Positions 1 through 12,273 of a stretch of 64,000 bases of DNA are shown here, piece after piece. A program made the translations under genes and the position numbers. The notes under the pieces were generated by a model that searched no databases, was not told the origin of the DNA, and saw only the letters and a list, made by a program, of their open reading frames with translations. The first letter of the stretch is position 1. Each line of letters starts with the position of its first letter. Source of the stretch: Axinella damicornis (lineage: Eukaryota; Porifera; Demospongiae; Axinellida; Axinellidae); assembly GCA_963931865.1 (NCBI GenBank), contig OZ007517.1, forward strand, positions 7,019,707 through 7,083,706, read 5' to 3'.

Positions 1-471
1 TTTGCGCTGTTTGCAGAGTTTGCACTGTTTGCAGAGTTTGCACTGTTTGCGCTGTTTGCAGAGTTTGCACTGTTTGCACTGTTTGCGCTGTTTGCAGAGT
101 TTGCACTGTTTGCAGAGTTTGCACTGTTTGCGCTGTTTGCAGAGTTTGCACTGTTTGCACTGTTTGCAGAGTTTGCACTGTTTGCAGAGTTTGCGCTGTT
201 TGCAGAGTTTGCGCTGTTTGCACTGTTTGCAGAGTTTGGACTGTTTGCGCTGTTTGCAGAGTTTGCACTGTTTGCAGAGTTTGCACTGTTTGCGCTGTTT
301 GCAGAGTTTGCACTGTTTGCACTGTTTGCGCTGTTTGCAGAGTTTGCACTGTTTGCAGAGTTTGCACTGTTTGCGCTGTTTGCAGAGTTTGCACTGTTTG
401 CACTGTTTGCGCTGTTTGCAGAGTTTGCACTGTTTGCAGAGTTTGCACTGTTTGCAGAGTTTGCGGTGTTT
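1..471. repeat. 9-bp minisatellite (TTTGC-type), cut by window edge
   Basis: Back-to-back 9-bp units with three main versions, TTTGCACTG, TTTGCAGAG and TTTGCGCTG, in irregular order, about 52 copies. Because 9 is a multiple of 3 and the units contain no stop, a long Cys/Leu-rich open frame runs through; it is not a gene. The array continues past the left edge. It decays at 465-490 into unique sequence just before the 62-bp boundary block at 491-553. Confidence 0.93.
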
Positions 472-490
472 GTGTTCGGTTTATATTACG

Positions 491-553
491 CCTAGATTAC
501 GTCATAAAAAAAGTGACCAATCAGATTCATCTTAGATAAGTACTGCGGTACTG
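491..553 (+). repeat. Boundary block, copy 1 (also at 11988-12050)
   Basis: About 62 bp starting CTAGATTACGTCATAAAA and ending GTACTGCGGTACTGTTG. It recurs almost unchanged at 11988-12050. The last part can fold as a short hairpin (AGTAC-TGCG-GTACT). In both places it directly follows an array of short tandem repeats. It looks like one end of a mobile element, but no target duplication could be shown. Confidence 0.7.
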
Positions 554-1215
554 TTGAAGGCTCTACAAAATTGCAGGTGGTCGTACAAACTGATGCGTAT
601 ACCACCCATCTCGGCTGAATGTAGCACAACCGCAGACCAATACGCTGGATTTGTAAGCTTATTCATTATGGTAGAAGACCTCCACTGGAGATTTGCCTGC
701 ATCTATGCAAAGACTACGGCCCTCAAGTACTTACAGAAACAGTCACTCAATTTGGTGGAGGTCTCTACTTTAGAGAAGCTGATTAGAAAACTTAGATGCT
801 GATAACACCCATGTCAGCACAACAGAGCAGAACAAGTGGCCACTATGCCGAGATTGTAAGATTTGTTACAGTAGTAGAAGACCTCCACTGGCGATAGGCT
901 TGCACCTATGCAACAACTAGGCCCTCAAGCACTGGAAGAAACAGTCAATCAATTGCTGGAAGTCTCTACAAAATTGTAGGAAGTTGTACAAACAGATGCT
1001 TATACTAATCAACTCAGATGAATGAAGCAGAACTACTGACCTATATATATGCCGGGTTTGTAAGCTTTGTCGCAGCAGTAGAAGACCTCCACTGGCGATA
1101 GACTTGTATCTACGCAATGACTAGGCCCTCTAGCACTGGAAGAAATAGTCAATCAATTGCATGGTGGAAGTACCTACTAAACTGTAGGAAGTTGTACAAA
1201 CAGATGCGTATACCA
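554..1215 (-). repeat. 200-bp tandem repeat, inverted block (~3 units)
   Basis: Three degenerate units of the ~200-bp repeat that fills the next 7 kb, here in the opposite orientation: GGTAGAAGACCTCCACTGG appears here as the reverse complement of the GGAGGTCTTCTAC seen downstream. The orientation flips near 1205-1220, where the sequence reads in from both sides of GTACAAACAGATGCGTATAC. Short open frames across it are chance. Confidence 0.85.
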
Positions 1216-4200
1216 CTCAACAACTTCCTACACTTTTGTAGAGGCTTCCACCAATAGATTGACTGCTTCGCCGAGTGTTTGAGGGCTTGGTCGTGGCATA
1301 GATGCAAGCCTATCGCTGGTGGAGGTCTTCTACTACTGTAACAAAGCTCACAAACATGGCATGAGGTCAGTAATTCTCCTTCATTCAGCTGAGTTGAGTG
1401 GTATAAGCATCTGTTTGTACAACTTCCTACGGGTGTCCACCAATTGATTGACTGCTTCTTCCAGTGCTTGAGTGCCTACTCGTTGCATAAATGCAAGTGT
1501 ATCGCCGGTGGAGGTCTTCTGCTACTGTGACAAAGCTCATATACATGGCATAAGGTCAGCCTCATTCAGCTGAGTTGAGTGGTATAAGCATCTGTTTGTA
1601 CAACTTCCTACACTTTAGTTGAGACTTCCACCGATAGATTGACTTCTTCGTGGAGGGTTTGAGGGCCTAGTCGTGTCTTAGATGCAAGCCTATCGCCAGT
1701 GGTGGTCTTCTACTACTGTGACAAAGCTCACAAACCCGGCACATAGGTCAGTAGTTCTGCTTCATTCATCTGAGTTGATTGATATAAGCATCTGTTTGTA
1801 CAACTTCCTACAATTTTGTAGGTACTTCCACCAATTGATTGACTGTTTCTTCCAGTGCCTGAGGGCCTAGTTGTTGCATAGGTGCAAGCCTATCGCCAGT
1901 GGAGGTCTTCTACTTCTGTGACAAAGCTCACGAACCGGGTATAAATGTCAGTAGCTCTGCTACATTCAGCTGAGTTGAGCGGTACAAACATCTGTTTGTA
2001 CAACTTTAGTTGAGACTTCCACCAATTGATTGATCGTTTCTTCCAGTGCTTGAGGGCCTAGTCGTTGCATACATGCAAGCCTATCGCCAGTGGAGGTCTT
2101 CTACTGCTGTGACAAAGCTCACAAACCCGGCATATATATAGGACAGTAGTTCTGCTTCATTCATCTCAGTTGTTTGTAATTGAAAACGTGAGATTGTGAT
2201 TGCCTGCCACAAGGGCGGAACCTCAGTGGGTTGAATGTTATGAGAGTGACTGTTTCTTCCAGTGCTTGAGGGCCTAGTTGTTGCATAGGTGCAAGCCTAT
2301 CGCCAGTGGCGGTCTTCTACTACTGTAACAAATCTTACAAACTCGGCATAGTGGCCACTTTTTCTGCTATATTGTGCGGACATGGGTGTTATCAGCATCT
2401 AACTTTTCTAATCGGCTGCTCTAAAGTAGACACCTCCACCAAATTGAGTGACTGTTTCTGTCAGTACTTGAGGGCCGTAGTCTTTGCATAGATGCAAGAA
2501 AATCCCCAGTGGAGTTCTTCTACCTTAATGACGAAGCTTACAAATCCAGCGTATTGGTCTGTGGTTGTGCTACATTCAACCGAGATGGGTGGTATATGCA
2601 CCAGTTTGTATGACCTCCTGCAATTTTTCAGAGCCTTCCACCAATAGATTGACTGCTTCATCGAGTGCTTTAGGGCCTAGTCGTAGCATAGATGCACGCC
2701 TATCGCCAGTGGAGATCTTCTACTTCTGTGACAAAGCTCACGAACCCGGTATTAATGTAAGTAGTTCTGCCACATTCAGCTGAGTTGAGCGGTACAAACA
2801 TCTGTTTGTACAACTTCCTAAACTTTAGTTGAGACTTCCACCGATTGATTGAATGTTTCTTCCAGTGCTTGAGGGCCTAATCATTGCATAGATGCAAGTC
2901 TATCGCTGGTGGAGGTCTTCAGCTACTGGGACAAAGCTCACAAACATGGCATTAGGTCAGTAATTCTGCCTCATTCAGCTGAGTTGAGTGGTTATTATAA
3001 GCATCTGTTCGTACAATTTCCTACACTTTAGTAGAGACTTCCAACAATAGATTCAGTGCCTCGCCGAGTGTTTGAGGGCTTGGTCGTGGCATAGATTCAA
3101 GCCTATCGCCAGTGGTGGTCTTCTACTACAGTGACAAAGCTCACGAACCCGGTATAAATGTCAGTAGTTCTGCTACATTCAGCTGTGTTGAGCGGTACAG
3201 TACAAACGTCTGTTTGCACAACTTCCTACACTTTAGTTGAGACTTCCACTGATTGATTGAATGTTTCTTCCAGTGCTTGAGGGCCTAATCATTGCATAGG
3301 TGCAAGTCTATCGCCGGTGGAGGTCTTCTACTTCTGTGACAAAGCTCACGAACCCGGTATAAATGTCAGTGGTTCTGCTACATTCAACTGAGTTGAGCGG
3401 TACAAACATCTGTTTGTACAACTTCCTATACTTTAGTTGAGACTTCCACTGATTGATTGAATGTTTCTTCCATTGCTTGAGGGCCTAATCATTGCATAGA
3501 TGCAAGTCTATCGCCGGTGGAGGTCTTCTACTTCTGTGACAAAGCTAACGAACCCGGTATAAATGTCAGTAGTTCTGCTATATTCAGCTGAGTTGAGCGA
3601 TACAAACATCTGTTTGTACAACTTCCTACACTTTAGTTGAGACTTCCACTGATTGATTGAATGTTTCTTTCAGTGCTTGAGGGCCTAATCATTGCATAGA
3701 TGCAAGTCTATCGCCGGTGGAGGTCTTCTACTTCTGTGACAAAGCTCACGAACCCGGTATAAATGTCAGTTGTTCCACTACATTCGGCTGAGTTGAGCGA
3801 TACAAACATCTGTTTGTACAACTTCCTACACTTTAGTTGAGACTTCCACTGATTGATTGAATGTTTGTTCCAGTGCTTGAGGGCCTAATCATTGCATAGA
3901 TGCAAGTCTATCGCCGGTGAAGGCCTTCTACTTCTGTGACAAAGCTCACGAACCCGGTATAAATGTCAGTAGTTCTGCTACATTCAGCTGTGTTGAGCGG
4001 TACAGTACAAACGTCTGTTTGTACAACTTCCTACACTTTAGTTGAGACTTCCACTGATTGATTGAATGTTTCTTCCAGTGCTTGAGGGCCTAATCATTGC
4101 ATAGGTGCAAGTCTATCGTCGGTGGAGGTCTTCTACTTCTGTGACAAAGCTCACGAACCCGGTATGAATGTCAGTAGTTCTGCTACATTCAGCTGAGTTG

Positions 4201-7200
4201 AGCGGTACAGTACAAACGTCTGTTTGTGCAACTTCCTACACTTTAGTTGAGACTTCCACTGATTGATTGAATGTTTCTTCCAGTGCTTGAGGGCCTAATC
4301 ATTGCATAGATGCAAGTCTATCGCCGGTGGAGGTCTTCTACTTCTGTGACAAAGCTCACGAACCCGATATAAATGTCAGTGGTTCTGCTACATTCAGCTG
4401 AGTTGAGCGGTACAAACATCTGTTTGTACAACTTCCTACACTTTAGTTGAGACTTCCACTGATTGATTGAATGTTTCTTCCAGTGCTTGAGGGCTTAATC
4501 ATTGCATAGATGCAAGTCTATCGCTGGTGGTGGTTTTCTACTTCTGTGACAAAGCTCACGAACCCGGTATAAATGTCAGTAGTTCTGCTACATTCAGCTG
4601 AGTTGAGCGGTACAAACAGATGTTTGTACAACTTCCTACACTTTAGTTGAGACTTCCACTGATTGATTGAATGTTTCTTTCAGTGCTTGAGGGCCTAATC
4701 ATTGCATAGATGCAAGTCTATCGCTGGTTGAGGTCTTCTACTTCTGTGACAAAGCTCACGAACCCGGTATAAATGTCAGTATAGTTCTGCTACATTCAGC
4801 TGAGTTGGGCGGTACAAACATCTGTTAGTACAACTTCCTACACTTTAGTTGAGACTTCCACTGATTGATTGAATGTTTGTTCCAGTGCTTGAAGGCCTAA
4901 TCATTGCATAGATGCAAGTCTATCGCCGATGAAGGCCTTCTACTTCTGTGACAAAGCTCACGAACCAGGTATAAATGTCAGTAGTTCTGCTACATTCAGC
5001 TGAGTTGAGTGGTACAGTACAAACGTCTGTTTGTGCAACTTCCTACACTTTAGTTGAGACTTCCACTGATTGATTGAATGTTTCTTCCAGTGCTTGAGGG
5101 CCTAATCATTGCATAGATGCAAGTCTATCGCCGGTGGAGGTCTTCTACTTCTGTGACAAAGCTCACGAACCCGGTATAAATGTCAGTAGTTCTGCAACAT
5201 TCAGCTGAGTTGAGCGGTACAAACATCTGTTTGTACAACTTCCTACACTTTAGTTGAGACTTCCACTGATTGATTGACTGTTTCTTCCAGTGCTTGAGGG
5301 CCTACTCATTGCATAGATGCAAGTCTATCGCCAGTGGAGGTCTTCTACTTACGTGACAAAGCTCACGAACCCGATATAAATGTCAGTGGTTCTGCTACAT
5401 TCAGCTGAGTTGAGCGGTACAAACATCTGTTTGTACAACTTCCTACACTTTAGTTGAGACTTCCACTGATTGATTGAATGTTTCTTCCAGTGCTTGAGGG
5501 CCTAATCATTGCATAGATGCAAGTCTATTGACGGTGGAGGTCTTCTACTTCTGTGACAAAGCTCACGAACACGGCATAAATGTCAGTTGTTCTGCTACAT
5601 TCAGCTGAGTTGAGCGGTATACAAACATCTGTTTGTACAACTTTCTACACTTTAGTTGAGACTTCCACTGATTGATTAAGTGTTTCTTCCAGTGCTTGAG
5701 GGCCTAATCATTGCATAGATGTAAGTCTATCACCGGTGGCCTAAGGTCAGTACTTCTGCCTCATTCAGCTGAGTTTAGTGTTATATTGTACAACTTCCTA
5801 CACTTTAGTAGAGACTTTCACCAATAGATTGACTGCTTCGTCTAGTGTTTGATGGCCTAGTCGTGGCATAGATGCAAGCCTATCGCCATTGGTGGTCATC
5901 TACTACTGAGACAAAGCTCACAAACCCGGCACATAGGTCAGTAGTTCTGATTCATTCATCTGATTTGAGTCCTATACGCATCTGTTTGTACAACTTCCTA
6001 CAGTTTAATGCGTACTTCCACCAATTGATTCACTGTTCTTCCAGTGCTTGAGGGCCTAGTCGTAGCATAGTTCAAGCCTGTCGTCAGCGGATGTCTTCTA
6101 CTCCTATGACAAACTCACAAACCCGGCACATAAGTCAGTAGTTCAGATTCATTCATCTGAGTTGAGTGGTATACACATCTGTTTGCACAACTTCCTACAG
6201 TTTAGTAGGTGCTTCCACCAATTGATTGACAGTTTATTCCAGTGCTTGAGGGCTTAATCGTTGCATAGATGCAAGCCTGTCATCAGCGGATGTCTTCTAC
6301 TACTGTGACAAAGCTCACAAACATGGCATAAGGTCAGTAATTCTCCTTCATTCAGCTGAGTAGAGTGGTATAAGCATCTGTTTGTACAACTTCCTACGGA
6401 TGTCCACTAATTGATTGACTGTTTCTTCCAGTGCTTGAGGGCCTAGTCATTGCATAGATGCAAGCCTATCGCTAGTGGAGGTCTTCTACTGCTGTGACAA
6501 AGCTCACAAACCCGGCATATATAGGTCAGTAGTTCTTCTTCATTCATCTGAGTTGATTGGTATAAACATCCGATTGTACAACTTCCTACAATTTTGTAGG
6601 TACTTCCATCAATTGATTGACTGTTTCTTCCAGTGCTTGAGGGCCTTGTTGTTGCATAGGTGCAAGCCTATCGCCAGTGGAGGTCTTCTACTTCTGTGAC
6701 AAAGCTCACGAACCCGGTATAAATGTCAGTAGTTCTGCTACATTCAGCTGAGTTGAGCGGTACAAACATCTGTTTGTACAACTTCCTACACTTTAGTTGA
6801 GACTTCCACTGATTGATTGAGTGTTTCTTCTAGTGCTTGAGAGCCTAATCATTGCATAGATGCAAGTCTATCGCCGGTGGAGGTCTTCTGCTACAGGGAC
6901 AAAGCTCATAAACATGTCATAAGGTCAGAAATTCTGCCTCATTCAGCTGAGTTGAGTGGTATAAGCATCTGTTTGTACAACTTCCTACACTTTAGTAGTG
7001 ACTTCCACCAATTGATTGACTGCTTCGTCTAGTGTTTAAGGGCCCAGTCGTGGCATAGTTGCAAGCCTATCGCCAGTGGTGGTCTTCTACTACTGTGACA
7101 AAGCTCACAAACCCGGCACATAGGCCAGTAGTACTGATTCATTGATCCAGGCCCGTAGGAAGCAATGTTAGTTTGGTCAGGCGGAGAGCGCTTTGCATAT

Positions 7201-8294
7201 TTGAGCGATGAAATCGTGGCGGCGCAATGGCATGGCGCGCGCAGCGCGCCAACGGAGAAGCGTAGCAAGCGCGTGAAGCGCGGTCTGGGGGCCCTCCCCC
7301 AGGAAAATTTTGAATTTTAGACCTTCCGAGATCGTTTCTGGTGCAATCTTGGGATGAAACTGCAAGATTCAACAACTTGCTAGCGAGACTGGACATATTA
7401 TTGGTCCGGCGGCCGCCGCACCTGCCGCACCTACTCCTACGGCCCTGTGATCTGAGTTGAGTGGTATACGCATCTGATTGTACAACTTCCTACAGTTTAG
7501 TAGGTACTTCCACCAATTGATTGACTGTTTCTTCCAGTGCTTGAGGGCCTAATCATTGCATAGATGCAAGTCTATCGCCGGTGGAGGTCTTCTGCTACAG
7601 GGACAAAGCTCATAAACATGTCATAAGGTCAGCAATTCTGCCTCATTCAGCTGAGTTGAGTGGTATAAGCATCTGTTTGTACAACTTCCTACACTTTAGT
7701 AGTGACTTCCACCAATTGATTGACTGCTTCGTCTAGTGTTTAAGGGCCCAGTCGTGGCATAGTTGCAAGCCTATCGCCAGTGGTGGTCTTCTACTACTGT
7801 GACAAAGCTCACAAACCCGGCACATAGGCCTGTAGTACTGATTCATTGATCTGAGTTGAGTGGTATACGCATCCGATTGTACAACTTCCTACAGTTTAGT
7901 AGGTACTTCCACCAATTGATTGACTGTTTCTTCCAGTGCTTGAGGGCCTAATCGTTGCATAGATGCAAGGATATCGCCGGTGGAGGTTTTCTACTACTGT
8001 GACAAAGCTGACAAACATGGCATAAGATCAGTAATTCTCCTTCATTCAGCTAAGCAGTGGTATAAGCATCTGTTTGCACCACTTCCTACGGATGATTGAC
8101 TGTTTCTTCCAGTGCTTGAGGCCTAGTCATTGCATAGATGCAAGCCGATCGCCAGTGGAGGTCTTCTACTGCTGTGACAAAGCTCACAAACCCAGCATAT
8201 ATAGATCAGTCATTCTGCTTCATTCGTCTGAGTTGATTGGTATAAGCATCTGTTTGTACAACTTCCTACAATTTTGTAGGTAATCCCACCAATA
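1216..8294 (+). repeat. 200-bp tandem repeat, main array
   Basis: About 34 head-to-tail units. The word GGGCCTAATCATTGCATAG starts at 3281, 3481, 3681 and 3881, so the period is exactly 200 bp there; nearby units are a few bases longer where a GTACAGT duplication occurs. Units at 3.2-5.7 kb are the most alike, and those at both edges are more diverged, as expected of an array homogenised from its centre. Interrupted by the element at 7148-7447. No protein-coding signal. Confidence 0.93.
7148..7447. mobile_element. hAT-like non-autonomous element with 5-bp TSD (TGATC)
   Basis: Starts CAGGCCCGTAGGA and ends TCCTACGGCCCTG, which are imperfect terminal inverted repeats. It is flanked by TGATC at 7143-7147 and 7448-7452. 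Neighbouring 200-bp units give the uninterrupted site (CATTGATCTGAGTTGAG), so the insertion is directly shown. The interior contains a GGTCTGGGGG..CCCTCCCCCAGG stretch that is also found twice in the element at 39410-40019, so the two are probably related. No transposase is encoded. Confidence 0.85.
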
Positions 8295-9693
8295 AGCCAG
8301 TTGCACACAAGAGCGAAGGAATTTGATTGACGTGACGTTACATCCGGTTGCTCTTTTATAGCCACGTTAAGTATTGCAGTGAATGGCAAAATTGGCAGGG
8401 GGGCGGTTTGAAACCTGCGCGTGACTAAAACCATACAGATTACACAGTTCATGTGACTGTGGTGTTTGACAATAGACCTGGCGGTAAAGACGGTGTGCAA
8501 AGAGTGAGAATCGGTTGAAGTACGAACGAGAACAACGCAGTATGCTGGACATACCTGTAACGTGTTGTGGCAACAACCCAAGCCAGGATCCGAGCGCCTT
8601 CTTCCACCGATTTCCAAGCGATCCAGGTACGAGACCGAGATTGTTCAGCGTGTTTTGGATGGATGGCAGGCAGCTGAGGTCGCAGTCGCGAGATTGTTCC
8701 AGGCACTTTTCCCGATAGCGATGCCAAAAGAGAACCAACAGCTCGCTCAGGTCTGCTCCCGGTATGTCCGCGGCAGTAAGCGTCACAGAAACCATAGCTA
8801 ATACCTTCGAAGTATAATAATCTAGCTATGCAGGAACAGAGCCTGAACACTGGAGGCAGGGGGGCTGTAGACGCCTAGCAAGACCGCTTTGTTCTCGTTC
8901 GTACTTCAACCGATTCCCACACTTCGCTCACCGTCTTGACCGTCCAGGTCTCTTGTTTATCGCCGCGGTCACTTAAATTGTCTGATCGGCATAGTTTTAA
9001 TCACGCGCACATTTCAAACGCCCACCTACCGATTTCGCATACTTAAGGTTACGGGATCCCCGCGCGGTGGGCGTGGCCAGACAATTTGTTGAAGCCCATT
9101 TTTCTCGCACAGAAAGTATGCTAGTGAAATCAAACTTTCTCGACACAAAGCAGGGAGGGTAGACAACATGCAGACTAATCATCATTACAGTAGCTCACAC
9201 TGTAGCCGTTGTACGCTGGTTAAATCGGTTCCAGCGAACTATTCGCCAAAAATCTCCAGTGCGAAGACCGCCAGCAACTCGATTCTACAGCTGGGAGACA
9301 CACCATAGGAAGCTCTAGGGCGGGACGTAAGCATTTTGTGGCTAGGTAGAGCAGTCCTCGAAAGAACAACTCTTGAGTGCGAATAACCGCCATCTTGACT
9401 CCCCTCTTTGGAATACAGCGTCGTATAACTTCGGAACGGTCATCAGTATTTACAAAAACGCTTCGTCCGGCCCTTTTTATACAGTTTGTGCCTATTTCAA
9501 TACGGTCTTCCAAGTCCAGGTCGGATCACACGGCTTTATTTTTGGCGACAAAAATACTATGAAATAGCGCTTAATTAAGTATACGGCGTGCGTATCCGCG
9601 TGCAGGGATCCCGTAACCTTAACGTAGTGCAATAGAGCAACCGGATGTGACGTCATACATTCCGTGAATACTTTCGCTTGCGTGCAACTGGCT
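8295..9693. mobile_element. Long-TIR element with probable TA target duplication
   Basis: Termini AGCCAGTTGCAC and GTGCAACTGGCT are inverted and lie next to TA on both sides (8293-8294, 9694-9695), inside a 200-bp repeat unit whose usual sequence there is CCACCAATAGATTGAC. The inverted repeats run about 245 bp inward (8295-8537 against 8889-9046 plus 9619-9693). A second element (9047-9618) has split the right arm. The ~350-bp centre (8540-8888) has short open frames on both strands that match nothing I recognise. TA duplication suggests the Tc1/mariner group, but the long TIRs and absent transposase leave the family open. Confidence 0.8.
9047..9618. mobile_element. TTAA-type element nested in a TIR arm
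   Basis: Flanked by TTAA at 9043-9046 and 9619-9622. Ends are GGTTACGGGATCC and GGATCCCGTAACC. The intact left arm of the host element has CGTTAAGTAT at the matching point (near 8367-8376), which is the empty site with a single TTAA. Target choice and ends fit a piggyBac- or Kolobok-type non-autonomous element. A relative with the same tip lies at 52818-53409. Confidence 0.85.
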
Positions 9694-9907
9694 TATTGAT
9701 GGACGGTTTCTTCCAGTGCTTGAGGGCCTTGTTGTTGCATAGGTGCAAACCTATCGCCAGTGGAGGTCTTCTACTTCTGTGACAAAGCTCGCGAACCTGG
9801 TATAAATGTCAGTAGTTCTGCTACATTCAGCTGAGTTGAGCGGTAGAAACATCTGTTTGTACAACTTCCTACACTTTAGTTGAGGCTTCCACTGATTGAT
9901 TGAATGT
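9694..9907 (+). repeat. 200-bp tandem repeat, last unit
   Basis: The array resumes after the nested transposons for one more unit (GTGCTTGAGGGCCTTGTTG through GATTGATTGAATGTT) and stops abruptly at about 9907, where unrelated AT-rich sequence begins. Confidence 0.85.
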
Positions 9908-10019
9908 TGCACATGATATTTTATCTAAAGTTAATTTCATTGGTTGGATCACGTGACAATTATGCTATTACATTTTTTATCTCTCATCTTAAATCCTTTT
10001 GATTATGCTATTTAGCCAC

Positions 10020-10470
10020 CTTATTTCTTATTACAAACCCTTTGCTATTTTGCTATTCTTGCTATTTTGCTATTTTTATCTCTCATCATAAACCCTTGCT
10101 ATTTTGCTATTTTGCTATTTTATCTCTCATCATAAACCCTTGCTATTTTGCTATTCTTGCTATTTTGCTATTTTATCTCTCATCATAAACCTTTGCTATT
10201 TTGCTATTCTTGCTATTTTGCTATTTTATCTCTCATCATAAACCCTTGCTATTTTGCTATTCTTGCTATTTTGCTACCTTATTTCTTATTACAAACCCTT
10301 GCTATTTTGCTATTCTTGCTATTTTGCTATTCTTGCTATTTTGCTACCTTATTTCTTATTAATTACAAACCCTTGCTATTTTGCTATACTTGCTATTTTG
10401 CTATTTTTTTGTATTCTTATCTCTCATTACAAACTCTTGCTATTGTGCTATTACAACCGGCTACCAGTAG
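10020..10470 (+). repeat. TTGCTATTTTGCTATTC tandem array
   Basis: Runs of TTGCTATTTTGCTAT alternating with TTATCTCTCATCATAAACCC or TTATTTCTTATTACAAACCC, giving a longer unit of roughly 57-70 bp repeated about seven times. The open frames here (Leu-Phe-Cys-Tyr repeats) are produced by the repeat and are not genes. Confidence 0.9.
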
Positions 10471-10961
10471 TGTGGCTGCCACTTAAGATAAAGGATGATG
10501 ACTCATCATTGTTGTTCCATGACCCCCCACATACCTGTACTGGCTCCTTAAAGCCAGTCGCTATGCCTGGGGCTGGCGCTGTGTTAAAATGCAGGCATAT
10601 AGACATGTATGTCTATATTATATCAATTTTCGAGGGTGCCGCCCTTTTGGACGTGCGATAAGATTTTTCAAAGATAATAATTACGACGTGAATATTGGTC
10701 CGGCATGAAGTACATACTTTAGGTATAGGTAACGGAACCGCACGCACATCTAGAACCTGCCCTGGCCCTAATATACCCTAACCCATCGCCCTACTTCCTG
10801 CCGGACAATTATCCACTTCGTAATTATTATGCGTGTCTAATGTTCAACTTATATAACTCTTGTAATGCATAATACACTTAATGCTGTTTACAAATAGGTT
10901 GTGTAACGTGTAACTTTTACAATGTATAATTTCAATATAACTTGTGTCTAACTTTCAAATT

Positions 10962-11048
10962 ATACACTTTATACTGTGTGCAATTATATTTTATAACTCG
11001 TATACTATACGAGTTATAAAATATAATTGCACACAGTATAAAGTGTAT
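10962..11048. repeat. Perfect palindrome, 43-nt arms, 1-nt centre
   Basis: Bases 10962-11004 are the exact reverse complement of 11006-11048, with a single C at 11005 between them. The arms are AT-rich, including TTATAACTCGTATA at the centre. Such a sequence can extrude as a cruciform in DNA or fold as a long hairpin in RNA. It lies in the middle of the fold-back-like segment. Confidence 0.93.
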
Positions 11049-11589
11049 TATAATGATTATAATGTCAAGGTCTTAGTCGGGGGGCAAGACCACAAGTAGG
11101 GGACGAAGCTCTAGTGATTTGAAGTTAACGCTTTACGCTCCAAACTGTAATATACATAGCAGTGCTGCATCATATGAGTTGTAATACTGTCTCTAATCCT
11201 CCATGATAATAGTGAGGTTTGGATGGGGATAAGTCAGTATGTTATGCCTTTAGGACTTCGAACGGTGGAGCTTCTCTTCTGCTTGTCTGTTGTGCAGGCA
11301 TGCGCAGTCAATCACCTTCCAGAGGTAGATGCAGAGACGAGATCTGGTCATTTTTCCTGCAGTTGTGTTTGAATTTACCCCCAAGCCCCTTGAAAACCTG
11401 TTCAGCGCACTCGGTATTTACTCCATGGATCTCTGAAAACTGTGGAAGACGTGGATGATACTTGCAGTCGGGGTTGTCAGGAGGCATGCATGTTGCCTCC
11501 TGGTGTTTCTGACAGTGCCAGAGGTCGACCATCATCTTGACATTAGCTATAAAAACAATCCAGTACCTATATTAATTATAGTGGAAACT

Positions 11590-11985
11590 CATGGCACGTG
11601 GTTCACTCCAGTAGCAAATTTGCAATAGCAGAATATTCAAACAATAGCAAAATAGCACTATAACAGCAAAATAGCAACAATAGCAGAATAGCAGGTGTAC
11701 TATACTATACACACTATAATAGCAAAATAGCACTATAATAGCTATAATAGCAAAATAGCAACAATAGCAGAATAGCAGGTGTACTATACTATACACACTA
11801 TAGCAGGTGTACTATACTATACACACTATAGCAGGTGTACTATACTATACACACTATAATAGCAAAATAGCAACAATTGCAGAATAGCATGACTGTATTA
11901 GAAATAGTAGCACAAATGAACCATAAAATAGCACTCCAAAAAGAATAGCAAAATAGCAACATTAATAGCGCACTGCTATAGCCAA
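11590..11985 (+). repeat. AATAGCAAAATAGCA array with 25-bp subrepeat
   Basis: Tandem AATAGCAAAATAGCA words mixed with four copies of a 25-bp unit containing GGTGTACTATACTATACAC, near 11693, 11778, 11803 and 11829. Opposite in orientation to the array at 10020-10470. Confidence 0.88.
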
Positions 11986-11987
11986 TA

Positions 11988-12050
11988 CTAGATTACGTCA
12001 TAAAAAAGTGACCAATCAGATTCATCTTAGATAAGTACTGCGGTACTGTT
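11988..12050 (+). repeat. Boundary block, copy 2
   Basis: Second copy of the 62-bp block at 491-553, including the AGTAC-TGCG-GTACT hairpin and the final CTGTTG. Here it joins the interspersed repeat copy A that starts at about 12058. Confidence 0.7.
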
Positions 12051-12273
12051 GGAGCATGGCACCACGTGGAGGCAGCCTCGCGCCAGCTACTAACAATTTT
12101 GAACCACAGCATAAAATCAGAAACATACCTGACAAGTCCAAAACAGCCACAGCTCATGAGTTCCACTCTCGTAGAAATTATGCGGAAAACGTATAGTTTA
12201 GACGGGACAGCTGCTTATAACCATGCAGAGCAGGATGCTCGAGTACAAGCAAGAATCAACTTCAACAACTCAT

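Larger units (their letters stand above)
9907..12050. mobile_element. Fold-back-like segment with inverted tandem arrays
   Basis: The left end (TTATCTAAAG..TTCATTGGTTG near 9922-9952) is a diverged inverted copy of the right end (CCAATCAGATTCATCTTAGATAA near 12010-12032). Just inside each end lie tandem arrays that are also inverted: TTGCTATTTTGCTATTC at left, AATAGCAAAATAGCA at right. The middle (10480-11560) has no recognisable gene. The arrangement suggests a fold-back or Helentron-like non-autonomous element, but no clean target duplication was found. Confidence 0.45.

Noticed and set aside
2..535. 177-codon Cys/Leu/Gln/Ser frame
   Set aside because: Read-through of the 9-bp TTTGC minisatellite.
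8367..8850. Overlapping 130-140-codon frames as a transposase gene
   Set aside because: They overlap in all frames, cross the TIR arms and lack any catalytic motif.
10148..10661. Leu-Phe-Cys-Tyr repeat frames
   Set aside because: Read-through of TTGCTATTTTGCTAT tandem repeats.
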